DNA of 64,000 nt from assembly GCF_000524475.1 (NCBI RefSeq), contig NZ_BAVQ01000084.1, positions 20,989 to 84,988 of the forward strand. The letters run 5' to 3'. A program made the position numbers and the translations under genes. The notes beneath the pieces are model-generated. The model saw nothing but the letters and a program-made list of their open reading frames with translations. It did no database searches and was not told the DNA's origin. This document shows positions 9,899 to 19,455 of this stretch, one piece after another (within the stretch, counting starts at the first letter, position 1; each line of letters starts with the position of its first letter). The stretch comes from Tomitella biformata AHU 1821. Its GTDB lineage: Bacteria; Actinomycetota; Actinomycetes; Mycobacteriales; Mycobacteriaceae.

Positions 9899-11377
9899 TC
9901 AGTGTTCGGGGAACCAGCCGGTCACGGCCGGGGTGAGGTTTTGGTAGATGTGCTTGGCCTCCTGGTATTCGGCGAGTCCGGTGGGGCCGAGTTCGCGCCC
10001 GACGCCGGAGAGGCCGAATCCGCCCCACTCCGCCTGCGGCAGATACGGGTGGAAGTCGTTGATCCAGATGGTGCCGTGGCGCAGGCGGCCCGCGACGCGC
10101 TGCCCCTTGCCCGCGTCCTGGGTCCACACGCCGCCCGCAAGGCCATAGCGGGTGTCGTTGCCGATCGCGACGGCCTCGTCCTCGGTGGTGAACGACTCGA
10201 CAGTCACGACCGGGCCGAACGCCTCCTCCACGACGATCGACATGCCGGAGCGGGCGTTGTCCAGGACGGTGGGCTCGTAGTAGTAGCCGCTCTCGAGGTC
10301 ACCGGCGCCGAACGCGCCACCGCAGCGCAGCACCGCGCCCTCCGCGATGCCGTCCTGCACGTACTTGTGCACCTTGTCCCGGTGCGCGGCGGAGATCAGT
10401 GGTCCCGTCTCGGCGTCCGTGTCGAAGGGGCCGCCGAGGCGGATCTTCTTGGCCCGGCGCACCAACTCGTCGACGAAGCGGTCCCGGATGGATTCCTCGA
10501 CGATGAGGCGGGCGCCGGCCGAGCAAACCTGACCGGAGTGCACGAACGCGCCGTTGAGGGCGTTGTCGAGGGCCGCGTCGAAGTCGGCGTCGGCGAAGAT
10601 GATGTTGGGGTTCTTGCCACCGAGCTCGAGCGCCACCTTCTTGACCGTGCCGGCGGCGGACGCGGCGATGACCTTCCCCGTCTCCAGTCCGCCGGTGAAG
10701 GACACCAGGTCGACGTCCGGATGCCCGGACAGCGGCGCGCCGACCTCCGCGCCGGCGCCCAGGACCAGGTTGCCCACCCCGGCGGGCAGGTCCAGCGAGT
10801 GCAGCACGTCCATCAGCAGCATGGCCGTGTGCGGGCTGAGCTCGCTGGGCTTGAGGACGAAGGTGTTGCCGGCGGCCAGCGCCGGCGCGACCTTCCACGC
10901 CACCTGCAGCAGCGGGTAGTTCCAGGGCCCGATCAGCCCGCACACCCCGATGGGCTCGTAGACGATGCGGCTGACGACGTTCGGGTCGCCGGCGTCCACG
11001 ATGCGGCCCGCGTCCTGCCCGGCGAGCTTGCCGAAGTAGTCGAAGCAGTTCGCGATGTCCTCCATGTCGATCTCGCTCTCGACGAGGCGCTTCCCCGTGT
11101 CGAGGGTCTCGGCGCGGGCGAACTCCGCCTTGCGGGCGCGGATCTCGCGGGCCACGGCGAGCAGCAGGTCGCCGCGCTGGGAGGTGGGGACCGCGCGCCA
11201 TGGTCCGTCGTCGAATGCCCGCCGGGCCGCGGCGATGGCGGCCTCTGCGTCGGCGCTGGTGCCCTCGGACACCGTCGCGACGAAGCTGCCGTCGGCGGGG
11301 CAGTGGATGTCGCGGGTGTTCCCGGAGCTGGACGGGACCCATCGGCCATCGATGAACATGCTGGCTGGTGCAGTCAT
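9899..11377 (-). CDS. betB: betaine aldehyde dehydrogenase
   Basis: A 492-residue NAD(P)-dependent aldehyde dehydrogenase converting betaine aldehyde to glycine betaine. It has the ALDH motifs in order: GPWNYPLLQVAWKVAPALAAGN, the glutamate motif LELGGKNPNI, the nucleophile region GQVCSAGAR and EEAFGPVV. The ATG at 11377 starts MTAPASMFIDGRWVPSSSG. It lies 9 bases downstream of betT and 11 bases upstream of betA, so the three genes form one transcription unit for uptake and oxidation of choline to an osmoprotectant. A broader aldehyde range cannot be excluded. Confidence 0.93.
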   Translation of the reverse strand: MTAPASMFIDGRWVPSSSGNTRDIHCPADGSFVATVSEGTSADAEAAIAAARRAFDDGPWRAVPTSQRGDLLLAVAREIRARKAEFARAETLDTGKRLVESEIDMEDIANCFDYFGKLAGQDAGRIVDAGDPNVVSRIVYEPIGVCGLIGPWNYPLLQVAWKVAPALAAGNTFVLKPSELSPHTAMLLMDVLHSLDLPAGVGNLVLGAGAEVGAPLSGHPDVDLVSFTGGLETGKVIAASAAGTVKKVALELGGKNPNIIFADADFDAALDNALNGAFVHSGQVCSAGARLIVEESIRDRFVDELVRRAKKIRLGGPFDTDAETGPLISAAHRDKVHKYVQDGIAEGAVLRCGGAFGAGDLESGYYYEPTVLDNARSGMSIVVEEAFGPVVTVESFTTEDEAVAIGNDTRYGLAGGVWTQDAGKGQRVAGRLRHGTIWINDFHPYLPQAEWGGFGLSGVGRELGPTGLAEYQEAKHIYQNLTPAVTGWFPEH

Positions 11378-11386
11378 TGCTATTCC

Positions 11387-13522
11387 TTACGTGTCGTCGG
11401 AGACGATGTCCGGCGTGCCGGTCTCCTGCGGGTGGCTGGGTTCGGTGTCGGATCGCTGCAGGTGCAGGAAGTGCAGGTGCCGCTCGTATTGGTCCAGCAC
11501 ATCCCCGATTATCTGGTCCTTCGTGTAGCCCGTGACGTTGTAGCCCTGGCTGCCCTCGTTCAGATATACCTCCACGCGGAAATACGTGTCGGTGCCGCGC
11601 TGCGAGCGGGTGGCGAACGCCGGCATCGGCGCCTCGGTGGGCCAGATCTTGTAGGTGAACCTCTGCTGCTCGCCGAAGGGCACGGTCAGGTGTAGATAGG
11701 CCATCCCGCTCTCCTCAATGACGCCCTCGACGTACTCGGCCTCCCCGCCGGTGCCGCGGATCTCTGCGGACACGTCCCGGAGCGCGGGAGCGCAGACCTC
11801 CGCGAGGAAGCGCTCGGTGTGGGCGCGGCCGGGATACAGGGCGAGCCGCTGCAATCGCTGGCGCCAATTGCGCGTCGTGCCGCGGGCCTCGCTGCCGGTG
11901 CGGCTGGACAGCGAGGCCGCCAGTCCGCCCCGGAAGCTCTGGACCTTGAACGATTCCTGCCGCAGGGATTTATACAGCCCGAACATGACCAGGAACATCA
12001 CGAACGAGAACGGGAGGCCCATGATGATCGTGGCGTTCTGCAGAGTCGGGACACCGCCGACGATGAGCATCGACAGGGTGAGCAGGCCGATGGCCGCCGA
12101 CCAGAAGATCCGCAACCACGGGGCCGCGTCGGTCATGGGTGTTTTCAACTTCGAGGTGAAGTTCGCCATGACAAGCGAACCGGAGTCCGCGGACGTGACG
12201 TAGAACAGCAGCCCCGTGATCGTCGCGATGCCCGCGGTCACCGGCACCCACGGGTATTGGTCGAGCAGGGAATAGAACCCGGTCTCGGGAGCATTCATCG
12301 CGGACTCGCCGAACTCCGTGTTGCCGTTCATCACCACCTTTAGGGCGCTGTTGCCGAAGATCGAGATCCACACCAGGATGAACAGGAACGGGATGATCAT
12401 CGTGCCGGCCACGAACTGGCGGATGGTGCGGCCGCGGGAGATCCGCGCGAGGAACAGCCCGACGAACGGCGCCCACGCGATCCACCAGGCCCAGAAGAAC
12501 AACGTCCACGCGTTGAGCCAGGCGGTGGGGCGGTCGAAGGCGAAGGTGTCGAGGGTCATGCCGGGGAAGCGGCTGATGTAGTCGCCAACATTGAGCACGA
12601 TCGCGTTGAGCAGGAACACTGTGTCCCCGGCGAACAGGATGAACAGCATCAGCAGAATCGCCAGTATGACGTTCAGCTCGGAGAGTCTGCGGATGCCCTT
12701 GTCCACCCCGGAGACCACGGAGGCGGTCGCCATGAACACCGCCACCGCGATGAGCGCGATCTGGGTGGCCGTGCCCTGGGCGATGCCGAACATGAAGTTC
12801 AGGCCGTAGTTGAGCTGCACCACGCCGATGCCGAGGGAGGTGGCGATCCCGAAGATCGTGCCGAGCACCGCGGCGGTGTCCACGGCGTCGCCGATGCGGC
12901 CGTTGATCCGCTTGCCGATCACCGGGTAGAGGGCGGAGCGGATGGTCAGGGGCAGGTTCCGGCGGAACGCGAAGTACGCGAGCGCCACGCCCATCAGGGC
13001 GTACATGGCCCACCCGGTGATGCCGTAGTGGAACAAAGTCCAGGTCACCGCCTGGCGGGCCGCGGCGTGTGTCTCGCCGGCGCCCTCTGGCGGCTGCAGG
13101 TACTGCGTCACAGGCTCCGCGACGGAGAAGAACATTAGGTCGATGCCGATCCCGGCGGCGAACAGCATCGAGCCCCAGGTGAACAGGCTGTACTCGGGTT
13201 TGGACTCCTCGGGTCCGAGTCGGATCTTGCCGAAGCTCGAGGACGCGATGAAGACGATGAACACCAGGAATATGGTCGCGGCGAGGAAGTAGTACCAGCC
13301 GAAGCCGTTGGAGATCCAGCTGACGACGGTGCCGATGACCTCCTCGGCCATGGTGGGGGCAGCCATCGCCCAGATCGCCAGCGCCAGGATTATCGACGAC
13401 GAGGTGAAGAAGACGGTCTTGTTCAGGACCGCGGGGTGAGCGTCGTTCGGAGGTGGATCGCCGGATTGGTCAGCATCGGAGAGCGGATTGTTAGCACGGC
13501 GGAAAAATCCTGGACGTGACAT
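11387..13522 (-). CDS. betT: BCCT-family choline/betaine transporter
   Basis: A 711-residue secondary transporter. The ATG at 13522 starts MSRPGFFRRANNPLSDADQS; the frame stays open upstream into the dapF region, which is rejected. About 12 membrane segments lie between residues 50 and 530, including the BCCT signature region around W-A-W-W-I-A-W-A-P-F-V-G (with A-R-I-S-R-G-R-T just after). A long C-terminal cytosolic region of about 170 residues follows, as in BetT-type choline transporters where it senses osmotic state. It is first in the betTBA operon. No betI-type TetR repressor gene is present, unlike many bacterial bet clusters. Confidence 0.93.
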   Translation of the reverse strand: MSRPGFFRRANNPLSDADQSGDPPPNDAHPAVLNKTVFFTSSSIILALAIWAMAAPTMAEEVIGTVVSWISNGFGWYYFLAATIFLVFIVFIASSSFGKIRLGPEESKPEYSLFTWGSMLFAAGIGIDLMFFSVAEPVTQYLQPPEGAGETHAAARQAVTWTLFHYGITGWAMYALMGVALAYFAFRRNLPLTIRSALYPVIGKRINGRIGDAVDTAAVLGTIFGIATSLGIGVVQLNYGLNFMFGIAQGTATQIALIAVAVFMATASVVSGVDKGIRRLSELNVILAILLMLFILFAGDTVFLLNAIVLNVGDYISRFPGMTLDTFAFDRPTAWLNAWTLFFWAWWIAWAPFVGLFLARISRGRTIRQFVAGTMIIPFLFILVWISIFGNSALKVVMNGNTEFGESAMNAPETGFYSLLDQYPWVPVTAGIATITGLLFYVTSADSGSLVMANFTSKLKTPMTDAAPWLRIFWSAAIGLLTLSMLIVGGVPTLQNATIIMGLPFSFVMFLVMFGLYKSLRQESFKVQSFRGGLAASLSSRTGSEARGTTRNWRQRLQRLALYPGRAHTERFLAEVCAPALRDVSAEIRGTGGEAEYVEGVIEESGMAYLHLTVPFGEQQRFTYKIWPTEAPMPAFATRSQRGTDTYFRVEVYLNEGSQGYNVTGYTKDQIIGDVLDQYERHLHFLHLQRSDTEPSHPQETGTPDIVSDDT

Positions 13523-13563
13523 ACGCCTGAACGCTACACGCCAAACTGGCCGGATCTGGGCCG

Positions 13564-13582
13564 AATTGCTGAGCTCGCAATT
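13564..13582. promoter_or_regulatory. inverted repeat in the betT-dapF divergent region
   Basis: AATTGC at 13564-13569 and GCAATT at 13577-13582 are separated by 7 bases, and flanking bases extend the match to 8 of 9 per arm. It lies 42 bases upstream of the betT start within the 126-base divergent region. It is a candidate operator for a regulator of the bet operon; no binding protein is shown. Confidence 0.4.
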
Positions 13583-13648
13583 GGGTCTGAAGCCTGACAA
13601 CAGGCAGTGGAAACTAGGGTGGCCGACCACGGCAATTACACTGGTCGG

Positions 13649-14518
13649 ATGGACTTCTGCAAGGGGCACGGCACCGAGAACGACTTCATCGTGCTGCCCG
13701 ATTTGGCCGCGCGGATCGAGCTGTCCACAGACCGTGTGGCCCGGCTGTGCGACCGCCAGCGGGGCCTGGGGGCCGACGGCGTGCTGCGGGTCGCGCGGGC
13801 CGGGGCGTTGGTCACGGCCGGCGCCGTGCCGTCGGACGCGGTGCGCGGATTCGACGCGGACGACTGGTTTATGGACTACCGCAACGCCGATGGCTCCATC
13901 GCCGAGATGTGCGGGAACGGCGTGCGGGTGTTCGCGCACTATCTGCGCGCGTCGGGCATGGAGGAGCGCGATGAGTTCGTAGTGGGCTCACGGGCCGGGG
14001 CGCGGTCCGTCGTCGTGCACTCCGCCGGGCCGGTCCATGGCGACGTGACCGTGGACATGGGGCCGGTCGCGGAGTTGGGCGCCTCGCGGGCCGTCGTCGG
14101 CGGCCGCGAGATCGAGGGCCTCGGCATCGACGTGGGCAATCCGCACCTGGCCTGTGTGGTGGACGGTGGCGCGGCGACGTTGGCCGGCTGGGACCTGACC
14201 GGGCTGCCGGAGTTCGACACGGCGCTGTTCCCCCGAGGGGTCAACGTGGAGATTGTCACGAGGCTCGATGGCGGACGAGGCGTGGACATGCGGGTGCACG
14301 AGCGCGGGGTGGGGGAGACCCGGTCCTGTGGCACGGGCACCGTCGCCGCCGCCTATGCGGCGCTGCGGTGCGAGGGGTTGGCGAGCGGCGAGGTGGAGGT
14401 GCGCGTGCCTGGCGGCCGCGTCCGGGTGCGGATCGGCGACGACACCACCTATCTGCGGGGGCCGTCGGCCCTGGTGGCCCGCGGTCAGATCGACGACGAC
14501 TGGTGGACGGGCAGATAG
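13649..14518 (+). CDS. dapF: diaminopimelate epimerase
   Basis: A 289-residue epimerase that turns LL-DAP into meso-DAP for lysine and peptidoglycan synthesis. The ATG at 13649 starts [20 protein letters not shown], matching the family start. The two catalytic cysteines are visible: one in [14 protein letters not shown] (about residue 90), the other in [15 protein letters not shown] (about residue 230). The mid-protein [12 protein letters not shown] is also conserved. The gene is divergent from betT and 46 bases upstream of hflX on the same strand. In mycobacteria it directly follows miaA; here about 8.5 kb separates them. Confidence 0.97.
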   Translation: MDFCKGHGTENDFIVLPDLAARIELSTDRVARLCDRQRGLGADGVLRVARAGALVTAGAVPSDAVRGFDADDWFMDYRNADGSIAEMCGNGVRVFAHYLRASGMEERDEFVVGSRAGARSVVVHSAGPVHGDVTVDMGPVAELGASRAVVGGREIEGLGIDVGNPHLACVVDGGAATLAGWDLTGLPEFDTALFPRGVNVEIVTRLDGGRGVDMRVHERGVGETRSCGTGTVAAAYAALRCEGLASGEVEVRVPGGRVRVRIGDDTTYLRGPSALVARGQIDDDWWTGR

Positions 14519-14564
14519 GTAGGGCAGGTGTGCGAGCGCGGATATCGTGGGAGACTAGAGGTGT

Positions 14565-16049
14565 ATGACGAAATCACATGAGGCTGATGACCTGAATATC
14601 ATTGAGGACCCCGACGCAGGCCAAACCGGCGCAGACAGGGCTGAGCCCACCTCCGGCGAGATGGCCCTGCAGGAACGCGCCTCGCTGCGCCGCGTCGCCG
14701 GGCTGTCCACCGAGCTGACCGATGTCACCGAGGTGGAGCAGCGCCAGCTGCGCCTGGAGCGGGTCGTCCTGGTCGGAGTGTGGACCAGCGGCACCGCCGA
14801 GCAGGCCGAGATCAGCATGGCCGAACTGGCCGCGCTGGCGGAGACCGCCGGTTCCACCGTGCTCGACGCGCTGATCCAGCGCCGGGACAAGCCCGACCCC
14901 GCGACCTACATCGGCTCCGGCAAGGCGCAGGAATTGCGGGAGGTGGTCCTTGCCACCGGCGCGGACACCGTCATCTGCGACGGCCAGCTCAGCCCGGCGC
15001 AGCTCAACACCCTGGAGAAGGTCGTCAAGGTCAAGGTCGTCGACCGCACGGCGCTGATCCTCGACATCTTCGCCCAGCACGCGTCCTCCCGCGAGGGCAA
15101 GGCGCAGGTCGAGTTCGCGCAGATGCAGTACATGCTGCCGCGGCTGCGCGGCTGGGGCGAGTCGCTGTCACGGCAGGGCGGCGGCGCGGGCGGCTCCGGC
15201 GGCGGCGTGGGCACCCGTGGCCCGGGCGAGACGAAGATCGAGACCGACCGTCGCCGGATCCGTGACCGCATGGCGAAGCTGCGGGGCGAGATCAAGGAGA
15301 TGAAGAAGTCGCGTGACACCAAGCGGGGTCAGCGGCTGCGCACCGGCGTGCCATCGGTGGTCATCGTCGGCTACACGAACGCGGGCAAGTCCAGCGTGCT
15401 CAATGCGTTGACCGGCTCGGGCGTGCTGGTGGAGAACGCGCTGTTCGCCACTCTCGATCCCACCACGAGGCGCACCGAGTTCGACGACGGCCGCGAGCTG
15501 GTCCTCACCGACACCGTCGGCTTCGTCCGCCACCTGCCCACGCAGTTGGTCGAGGCGTTCCGCTCGACGCTGGAGGAGGTTGCCAGTGCGGACCTGTTGC
15601 TGCACGTGGTCGACGGCGCCGATCCCGCGCCGATTGAGCAGATCAAGGCCGTCAACGACGTCATCGCGGAGGTGCTGCGGGAGAACGAGGCCGACGCGCC
15701 GCCGGAGCTGCTGGTCGTGAACAAGATCGATGTCGCGGACCCGGTGATGCTCACCCAGCTCCGGGGCGTCCTGCGCAACGCCTCCTTCATCTCCGCCCAC
15801 ACCGGCGAGGGGATGGACGAGCTGCGCACGCGGCTCGGCGAGATGCTGCCGAGCCCCGAGGTCGAGATCACCGCGCTGGTCCCATACTCGCGCGGAGACC
15901 TCATGGCACAGGTGCACAGCGACGGCACCATTCTGGAGTCGACGCACGAGGAGACCGGCACACTGATCGTGGCGAAGGTACCCAGCAGCCTGGCGACGAC
16001 ACTCGCGGATTTCGCACCAGCGCCGGTGCGTGACGCCGACCCCGCTTGA
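14565..16049 (+). CDS. hflX: ribosome-associated GTPase HflX
   Basis: A 494-residue GTPase that binds the 50S subunit and can split stalled or hibernating ribosomes. The N-terminal HflX domain (about residues 75-170) has the glycine-rich signature near GGGVGTRGPGETKIETDRRR, followed by a coiled coil and the G domain. G motifs: GYTNAGKSS (G1), DTVGFVRHLP (G3) and NKID (G4). The ATG at 14565 begins MTKSHEADDLNIIEDP. The next gene starts one base after its stop, so they are probably co-transcribed. Confidence 0.96.
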   Translation: MTKSHEADDLNIIEDPDAGQTGADRAEPTSGEMALQERASLRRVAGLSTELTDVTEVEQRQLRLERVVLVGVWTSGTAEQAEISMAELAALAETAGSTVLDALIQRRDKPDPATYIGSGKAQELREVVLATGADTVICDGQLSPAQLNTLEKVVKVKVVDRTALILDIFAQHASSREGKAQVEFAQMQYMLPRLRGWGESLSRQGGGAGGSGGGVGTRGPGETKIETDRRRIRDRMAKLRGEIKEMKKSRDTKRGQRLRTGVPSVVIVGYTNAGKSSVLNALTGSGVLVENALFATLDPTTRRTEFDDGRELVLTDTVGFVRHLPTQLVEAFRSTLEEVASADLLLHVVDGADPAPIEQIKAVNDVIAEVLRENEADAPPELLVVNKIDVADPVMLTQLRGVLRNASFISAHTGEGMDELRTRLGEMLPSPEVEITALVPYSRGDLMAQVHSDGTILESTHEETGTLIVAKVPSSLATTLADFAPAPVRDADPA

Positions 16050-16050
16050 G

Positions 16051-17121
16051 ATGCGCTGGCGGGAAAGGGTCGTAGCCGGCGCGTCGGCGGGCGCGCTGCT
16101 GGCCGGGCTGGCGGCGGCCCCCGCCGGGGCCACGCCGGCCTTCGAGGAGCTCTGCACGCCCACGGACCCCGGGCTGGCCGAGCTGTCGGGGCTGGCCGTG
16201 GCGGACGGGCTGATCTACGCCATCGGCGATAGCGGAAACGACGACAAGGTCGCGGAATTGGACGCACAATGCGCTGTCCAACAGTGGCTTCCGGTGCCGA
16301 TCGACCCCCGCGATGTGGAAGACCTCGCGGTGGGTCCGGACGGGCGGTTGTGGCTGGCCGACCTGGGCGACAACGGCCGGCAGCGCGAGACCGTGGCGCT
16401 GATCGGTATGGCGCTGGGCGGTCTAGGGCTGGGCGGCGAGGACGGGACCCTGCACCGCCTCACCTATCCGGACGGCCCGCATGACGGCGAGGCACTGCTG
16501 CTCGGCGCCGACGGCGTGCCGGTGATCGTGACCAAGGAGATCCTCGGTTCCGCCGGCGTGTACATCCCCGCGGACAGCGCCGGACTCAGCACGTTGGCCG
16601 AGCCCGGCCCGGGCCCACTCGTCAAGGTGGGCTCGGTCAAGATCAACCCCACCGACACCCCAGGGGGCCCGATCGCGGGCGTCAACCTGCCCGCGATCAC
16701 CGGCGGCGCGGTGTCCGCTGCCGGCGAGGTCGTCGCACTGCGCACCTATACCGACCTGTATCTCTACCCCGTCGGCGCTGGCGGGATCGTCGAGGCGCTG
16801 CGGGGCGAGCCGGTGCGGGTGCCCCTGCCCGGTCAGGTGCAGGGGGAGGCCATCGCCTTCACCGCGGACGGCGATCTGCTGGCCGGCTCGGAGTCCGCAG
16901 GGGGGCCGCTGCCGCCAATCCTGGTCCTGCGCGGCGCGGTGGATCTCGCCGGCACTGCCGCCACCCCCGTAGCCGCCGAGCCGCCCGCCGGCCCGATCGC
17001 GGCCGGCGCCGAGACGACGGGAGCCAGCGCGCGTAGCTGGGGGATCGGCGTCGCGGCGGCCGTCGTGCTCGGCTCCGTCGTCGCCGTCGGGCTGCTCGGC
17101 ATCTCCCGTCGTCGTCGCTGA
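16051..17121 (+). CDS. secreted protein with C-terminal membrane anchor
   Basis: A 356-residue exported protein of unknown function. The N-terminus (MRWRERVVAGASAGALLAG) is a signal peptide with probable cleavage after AGATPA. The body is beta-rich with repeated short D-x-G/GDxGDN-like turns (IGDSGNDDKVAEL, LADLGDNGRQRE), suggesting a propeller-like extracellular domain. A Pro/Ala-rich linker leads to one hydrophobic helix (about residues 330-350) and a terminal R-R-R-R, an anchor like a sortase tail but without an LPXTG motif. The ATG at 16051 is one base after the hflX stop; an in-frame GTG at 16030 overlapping hflX is the alternative. It converges on ptsH. Confidence 0.75.
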   Translation: MRWRERVVAGASAGALLAGLAAAPAGATPAFEELCTPTDPGLAELSGLAVADGLIYAIGDSGNDDKVAELDAQCAVQQWLPVPIDPRDVEDLAVGPDGRLWLADLGDNGRQRETVALIGMALGGLGLGGEDGTLHRLTYPDGPHDGEALLLGADGVPVIVTKEILGSAGVYIPADSAGLSTLAEPGPGPLVKVGSVKINPTDTPGGPIAGVNLPAITGGAVSAAGEVVALRTYTDLYLYPVGAGGIVEALRGEPVRVPLPGQVQGEAIAFTADGDLLAGSESAGGPLPPILVLRGAVDLAGTAATPVAAEPPAGPIAAGAETTGASARSWGIGVAAAVVLGSVVAVGLLGISRRRR

Positions 17122-17136
17122 GGCGGGCCGGTCAGC

Positions 17137-17394
17137 TCAGGCGTCGAGGTCCTCGGCCACGAGGGCGGCGATCTTCGACAGTGTCGCGTCGTCCTCGCAC
17201 GTGATGGTGACGACAGCGCCATTGGCGGCGCCCAGCGTCATGATCATCAGCGCGGAGCCGGCGTCCACCGGCTCGCCGCCGTCCACGGACAAGGTGACAG
17301 GCACGCCCGCGGCGGCCGCGGCCTCCGCGATGATGCCTGCGGGACGGGCGTGCAGGCCGATCGACGAGCCGACGATGGCGGTGGTGCTGGACAT
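17137..17394 (-). CDS. ptsH: phosphocarrier protein HPr
   Basis: An 85-residue HPr that carries phosphate from enzyme I to the fructose permease. The active histidine is in GLHARPAG (residues 13-20). The regulatory-serine region reads GSALMIMTLGA, keeping a Ser at about position 47, though HPr kinase is not normally found in this group. It is last in the leftward order fruR-fruK-fruA-ptsH, 48 bases after fruA. The fruA protein has no HPr-like domain, so this is the HPr for the system encoded here. Confidence 0.96.
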   Translation of the reverse strand: MSSTTAIVGSSIGLHARPAGIIAEAAAAAGVPVTLSVDGGEPVDAGSALMIMTLGAANGAVVTITCEDDATLSKIAALVAEDLDA

Positions 17395-17442
17395 GGGTTC
17401 TCCTTCAGTGGGTGGTTTGAGACTAGGCCTAGCAGAACAGAT

Positions 17443-19455
17443 TTAGGCGGCGAGCGCGGCGGAGTCCGCGGGGGCGTCGTGCGACTGCTTGTGGATGAAC
17501 TGCTTCGCGGCGATCACCGCGGCCGCGCTGGCGATGGTGCCGGCGGCGAGGGCGATGACGAAGCCCAGGATGTTGCCCACGGCGAAGAGCACGAAGATCC
17601 CGCCGTGCGGGGCTTTCAACGTGACGCCCAGCATCATCGTCAGCGCGCCGGTGATGGCGCCGCCGAACATCATCGATGGGATCACGCGCAGCGGGTCGGC
17701 GGCGGCGAACGGGATGGCGCCCTCGGAGATGAACGACGCGCCGAGCAGCCATGCCGCCTTGCCGTTCTCGCGCTCCGCGGGGCTGAACAGCTTGGGCCGC
17801 ACTGCCGACGCGAGGGCCATGGCCAGCGGCGGGACCATGCCCGCGGCCATGACGGCCGCCATGATCTTCAGCGAGCCGATGTCGGTGACGCTGAGCCCGG
17901 CGACGGCGAACGCATACGCCGCCTTGTTGACCGGGCCGCCGAGGTCGAAGCACATCATGAGGCCGAGGAGGATGCCGAGCAACGCGGCGGACGTGCCGGT
18001 GAGCCCGTTGAGGAAATTCTCCATGCCGGAGGTCGCGGCGGCCAGGGGACGGCCGAGGACCAGCAGCATCAGTCCGCCGGAGACGATCGTGGCCAGCAAC
18101 GGGATGATCGCCACCGGCATGAGCCCGCGGACGAAGTCCGGCACCGGCCACCTGCTGATCCACAGCGCGACCAGGCCGGCGACGAGTCCGCCGACCAGGC
18201 CGCCGATGAACCCGGCGCCGGTGAGCACGGCGATTGCGCCGACGGTGAAGCCGGGCGCGATACCAGGGCGGTCCGCGATGCCGAACGCGATATAGCCGGC
18301 CAGCGCGGGCACCAGGAAACCGAAGGCGACGCTGCCGAGAGTGAACAGGACCGAGCCCAAGTAGATCCGCAGCCCGCCGTCGGGCATGTTCGCGAGCGAG
18401 TTGTTCAGGACGATGTCCTGGGCGTGCTCTGAGATCTGGTAGCCGCCAATGAGGAAGCCGAGCGCGATCAGCAGGCCGCCGGCCGCGACGAACGGGATCA
18501 TGTAGCTCACGCCAGTGAGCAGGACCTGCTTGATCTTGCTGCCCAGGCCTAGTTGGCCGGACTCCTCCTGGTCAGGCTGGGCACCGCCACCGCCATGGAC
18601 GGTCGCGGCATGGGGATTGGAAGCCGCGGCGACGGCCTCGGCCAGCATCTTGTCGGGCTCGTTGATGGCGCGCTTGACCCCCGACGCGATGACGGGCTTG
18701 CCGGCGAACCGCTCCCGGCCCTTGACGCCGACGTCGGTGGCGAAAATCACGGCGTCCGCGCCCGCGATGACCTCCTTGCTGAGCGCGGTGGTGCCGCTGG
18801 AGCCCTGCGTCTCCACGTGCAGATCGATGTCCGCGCGCTCCGCGGCGGCGGTCAACGCGTCCGCGGCCATGTAGGTGTGCGCGATGCCAGTTGGGCAGGC
18901 GGTGATCGCGACAACGCGGGGGCGGGTGGCCTCTGGCGTCGGCGGGGCTACGGGCGCTGCCGTGGCGGCGGCCGCGGGGGCCGGGTTGAGCACCTCGGTG
19001 ACCAGCGCGACGATCTCCTGGGCCGATGTGGCCTCCCGCAGCGAGGCGACGAAGGCGGGCCGCACCAGGGCGCGGGCCAGGCTCGAGAGCAGCTTCATGT
19101 GCTCGGCGCCGCCGCTCTCGGGGGCTGCGATGAGGAAGACGATGTCCGCGGGGGCGTCGGGGGCGCCGAAGTCCACGGCGGGGCGCAGGCGCGCGAAGCC
19201 GAGGGAGGCGGTCCGCACGGCGCGGGAGCGGCAGTGCGGGATCGCGATGCCGCCCGGCAGGCCCGTTGCGGACTTGGCCTCGCGCTCCAGTGCGGCGGCG
19301 GCGAGCTGGTCCGCGTCGTCGGCGCGGCCGTGCTCGGCGAGCCGGGCGGCGAGCGCCCGGATGACCTCGGCGGGTGTCTCGCCCAGGGAGATGTCGAGCG
19401 ACACCAGTTCAGGCGAGATGATGGCGGGCTCTGCGCCCGACGGTGTTTCGGTCAT
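17443..19455 (-). CDS. fruA: fructose PTS permease EIIABC
   Basis: A 670-residue fused permease that imports fructose as fructose-1-phosphate. Domain order is EIIA, EIIB, EIIC. EIIA (about residues 1-150) has the phospho-histidine in GGIAIPHCRSRAVR. EIIB (about 175-275) has the phospho-cysteine in AITACPTGIAHTYMAAD. EIIC (about 315-655) has nine or so membrane segments, with a GPVNKAAYAFA motif. The start at 19455 (MTETPSGAEPAIISPELVSL) overlaps the fruK stop by 4 bases, so the longer open frame upstream is rejected. Phosphate flows from PtsI through PtsH to this protein. Confidence 0.96.
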   Translation of the reverse strand: MTETPSGAEPAIISPELVSLDISLGETPAEVIRALAARLAEHGRADDADQLAAAALEREAKSATGLPGGIAIPHCRSRAVRTASLGFARLRPAVDFGAPDAPADIVFLIAAPESGGAEHMKLLSSLARALVRPAFVASLREATSAQEIVALVTEVLNPAPAAAATAAPVAPPTPEATRPRVVAITACPTGIAHTYMAADALTAAAERADIDLHVETQGSSGTTALSKEVIAGADAVIFATDVGVKGRERFAGKPVIASGVKRAINEPDKMLAEAVAAASNPHAATVHGGGGAQPDQEESGQLGLGSKIKQVLLTGVSYMIPFVAAGGLLIALGFLIGGYQISEHAQDIVLNNSLANMPDGGLRIYLGSVLFTLGSVAFGFLVPALAGYIAFGIADRPGIAPGFTVGAIAVLTGAGFIGGLVGGLVAGLVALWISRWPVPDFVRGLMPVAIIPLLATIVSGGLMLLVLGRPLAAATSGMENFLNGLTGTSAALLGILLGLMMCFDLGGPVNKAAYAFAVAGLSVTDIGSLKIMAAVMAAGMVPPLAMALASAVRPKLFSPAERENGKAAWLLGASFISEGAIPFAAADPLRVIPSMMFGGAITGALTMMLGVTLKAPHGGIFVLFAVGNILGFVIALAAGTIASAAAVIAAKQFIHKQSHDAPADSAALAA

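Noticed and set aside
8529..9947. A long + strand open frame opposite betA, and a similar one opposite betB
   Set aside because: Both mirror well-recognised dehydrogenases; they are codon-bias artefacts.
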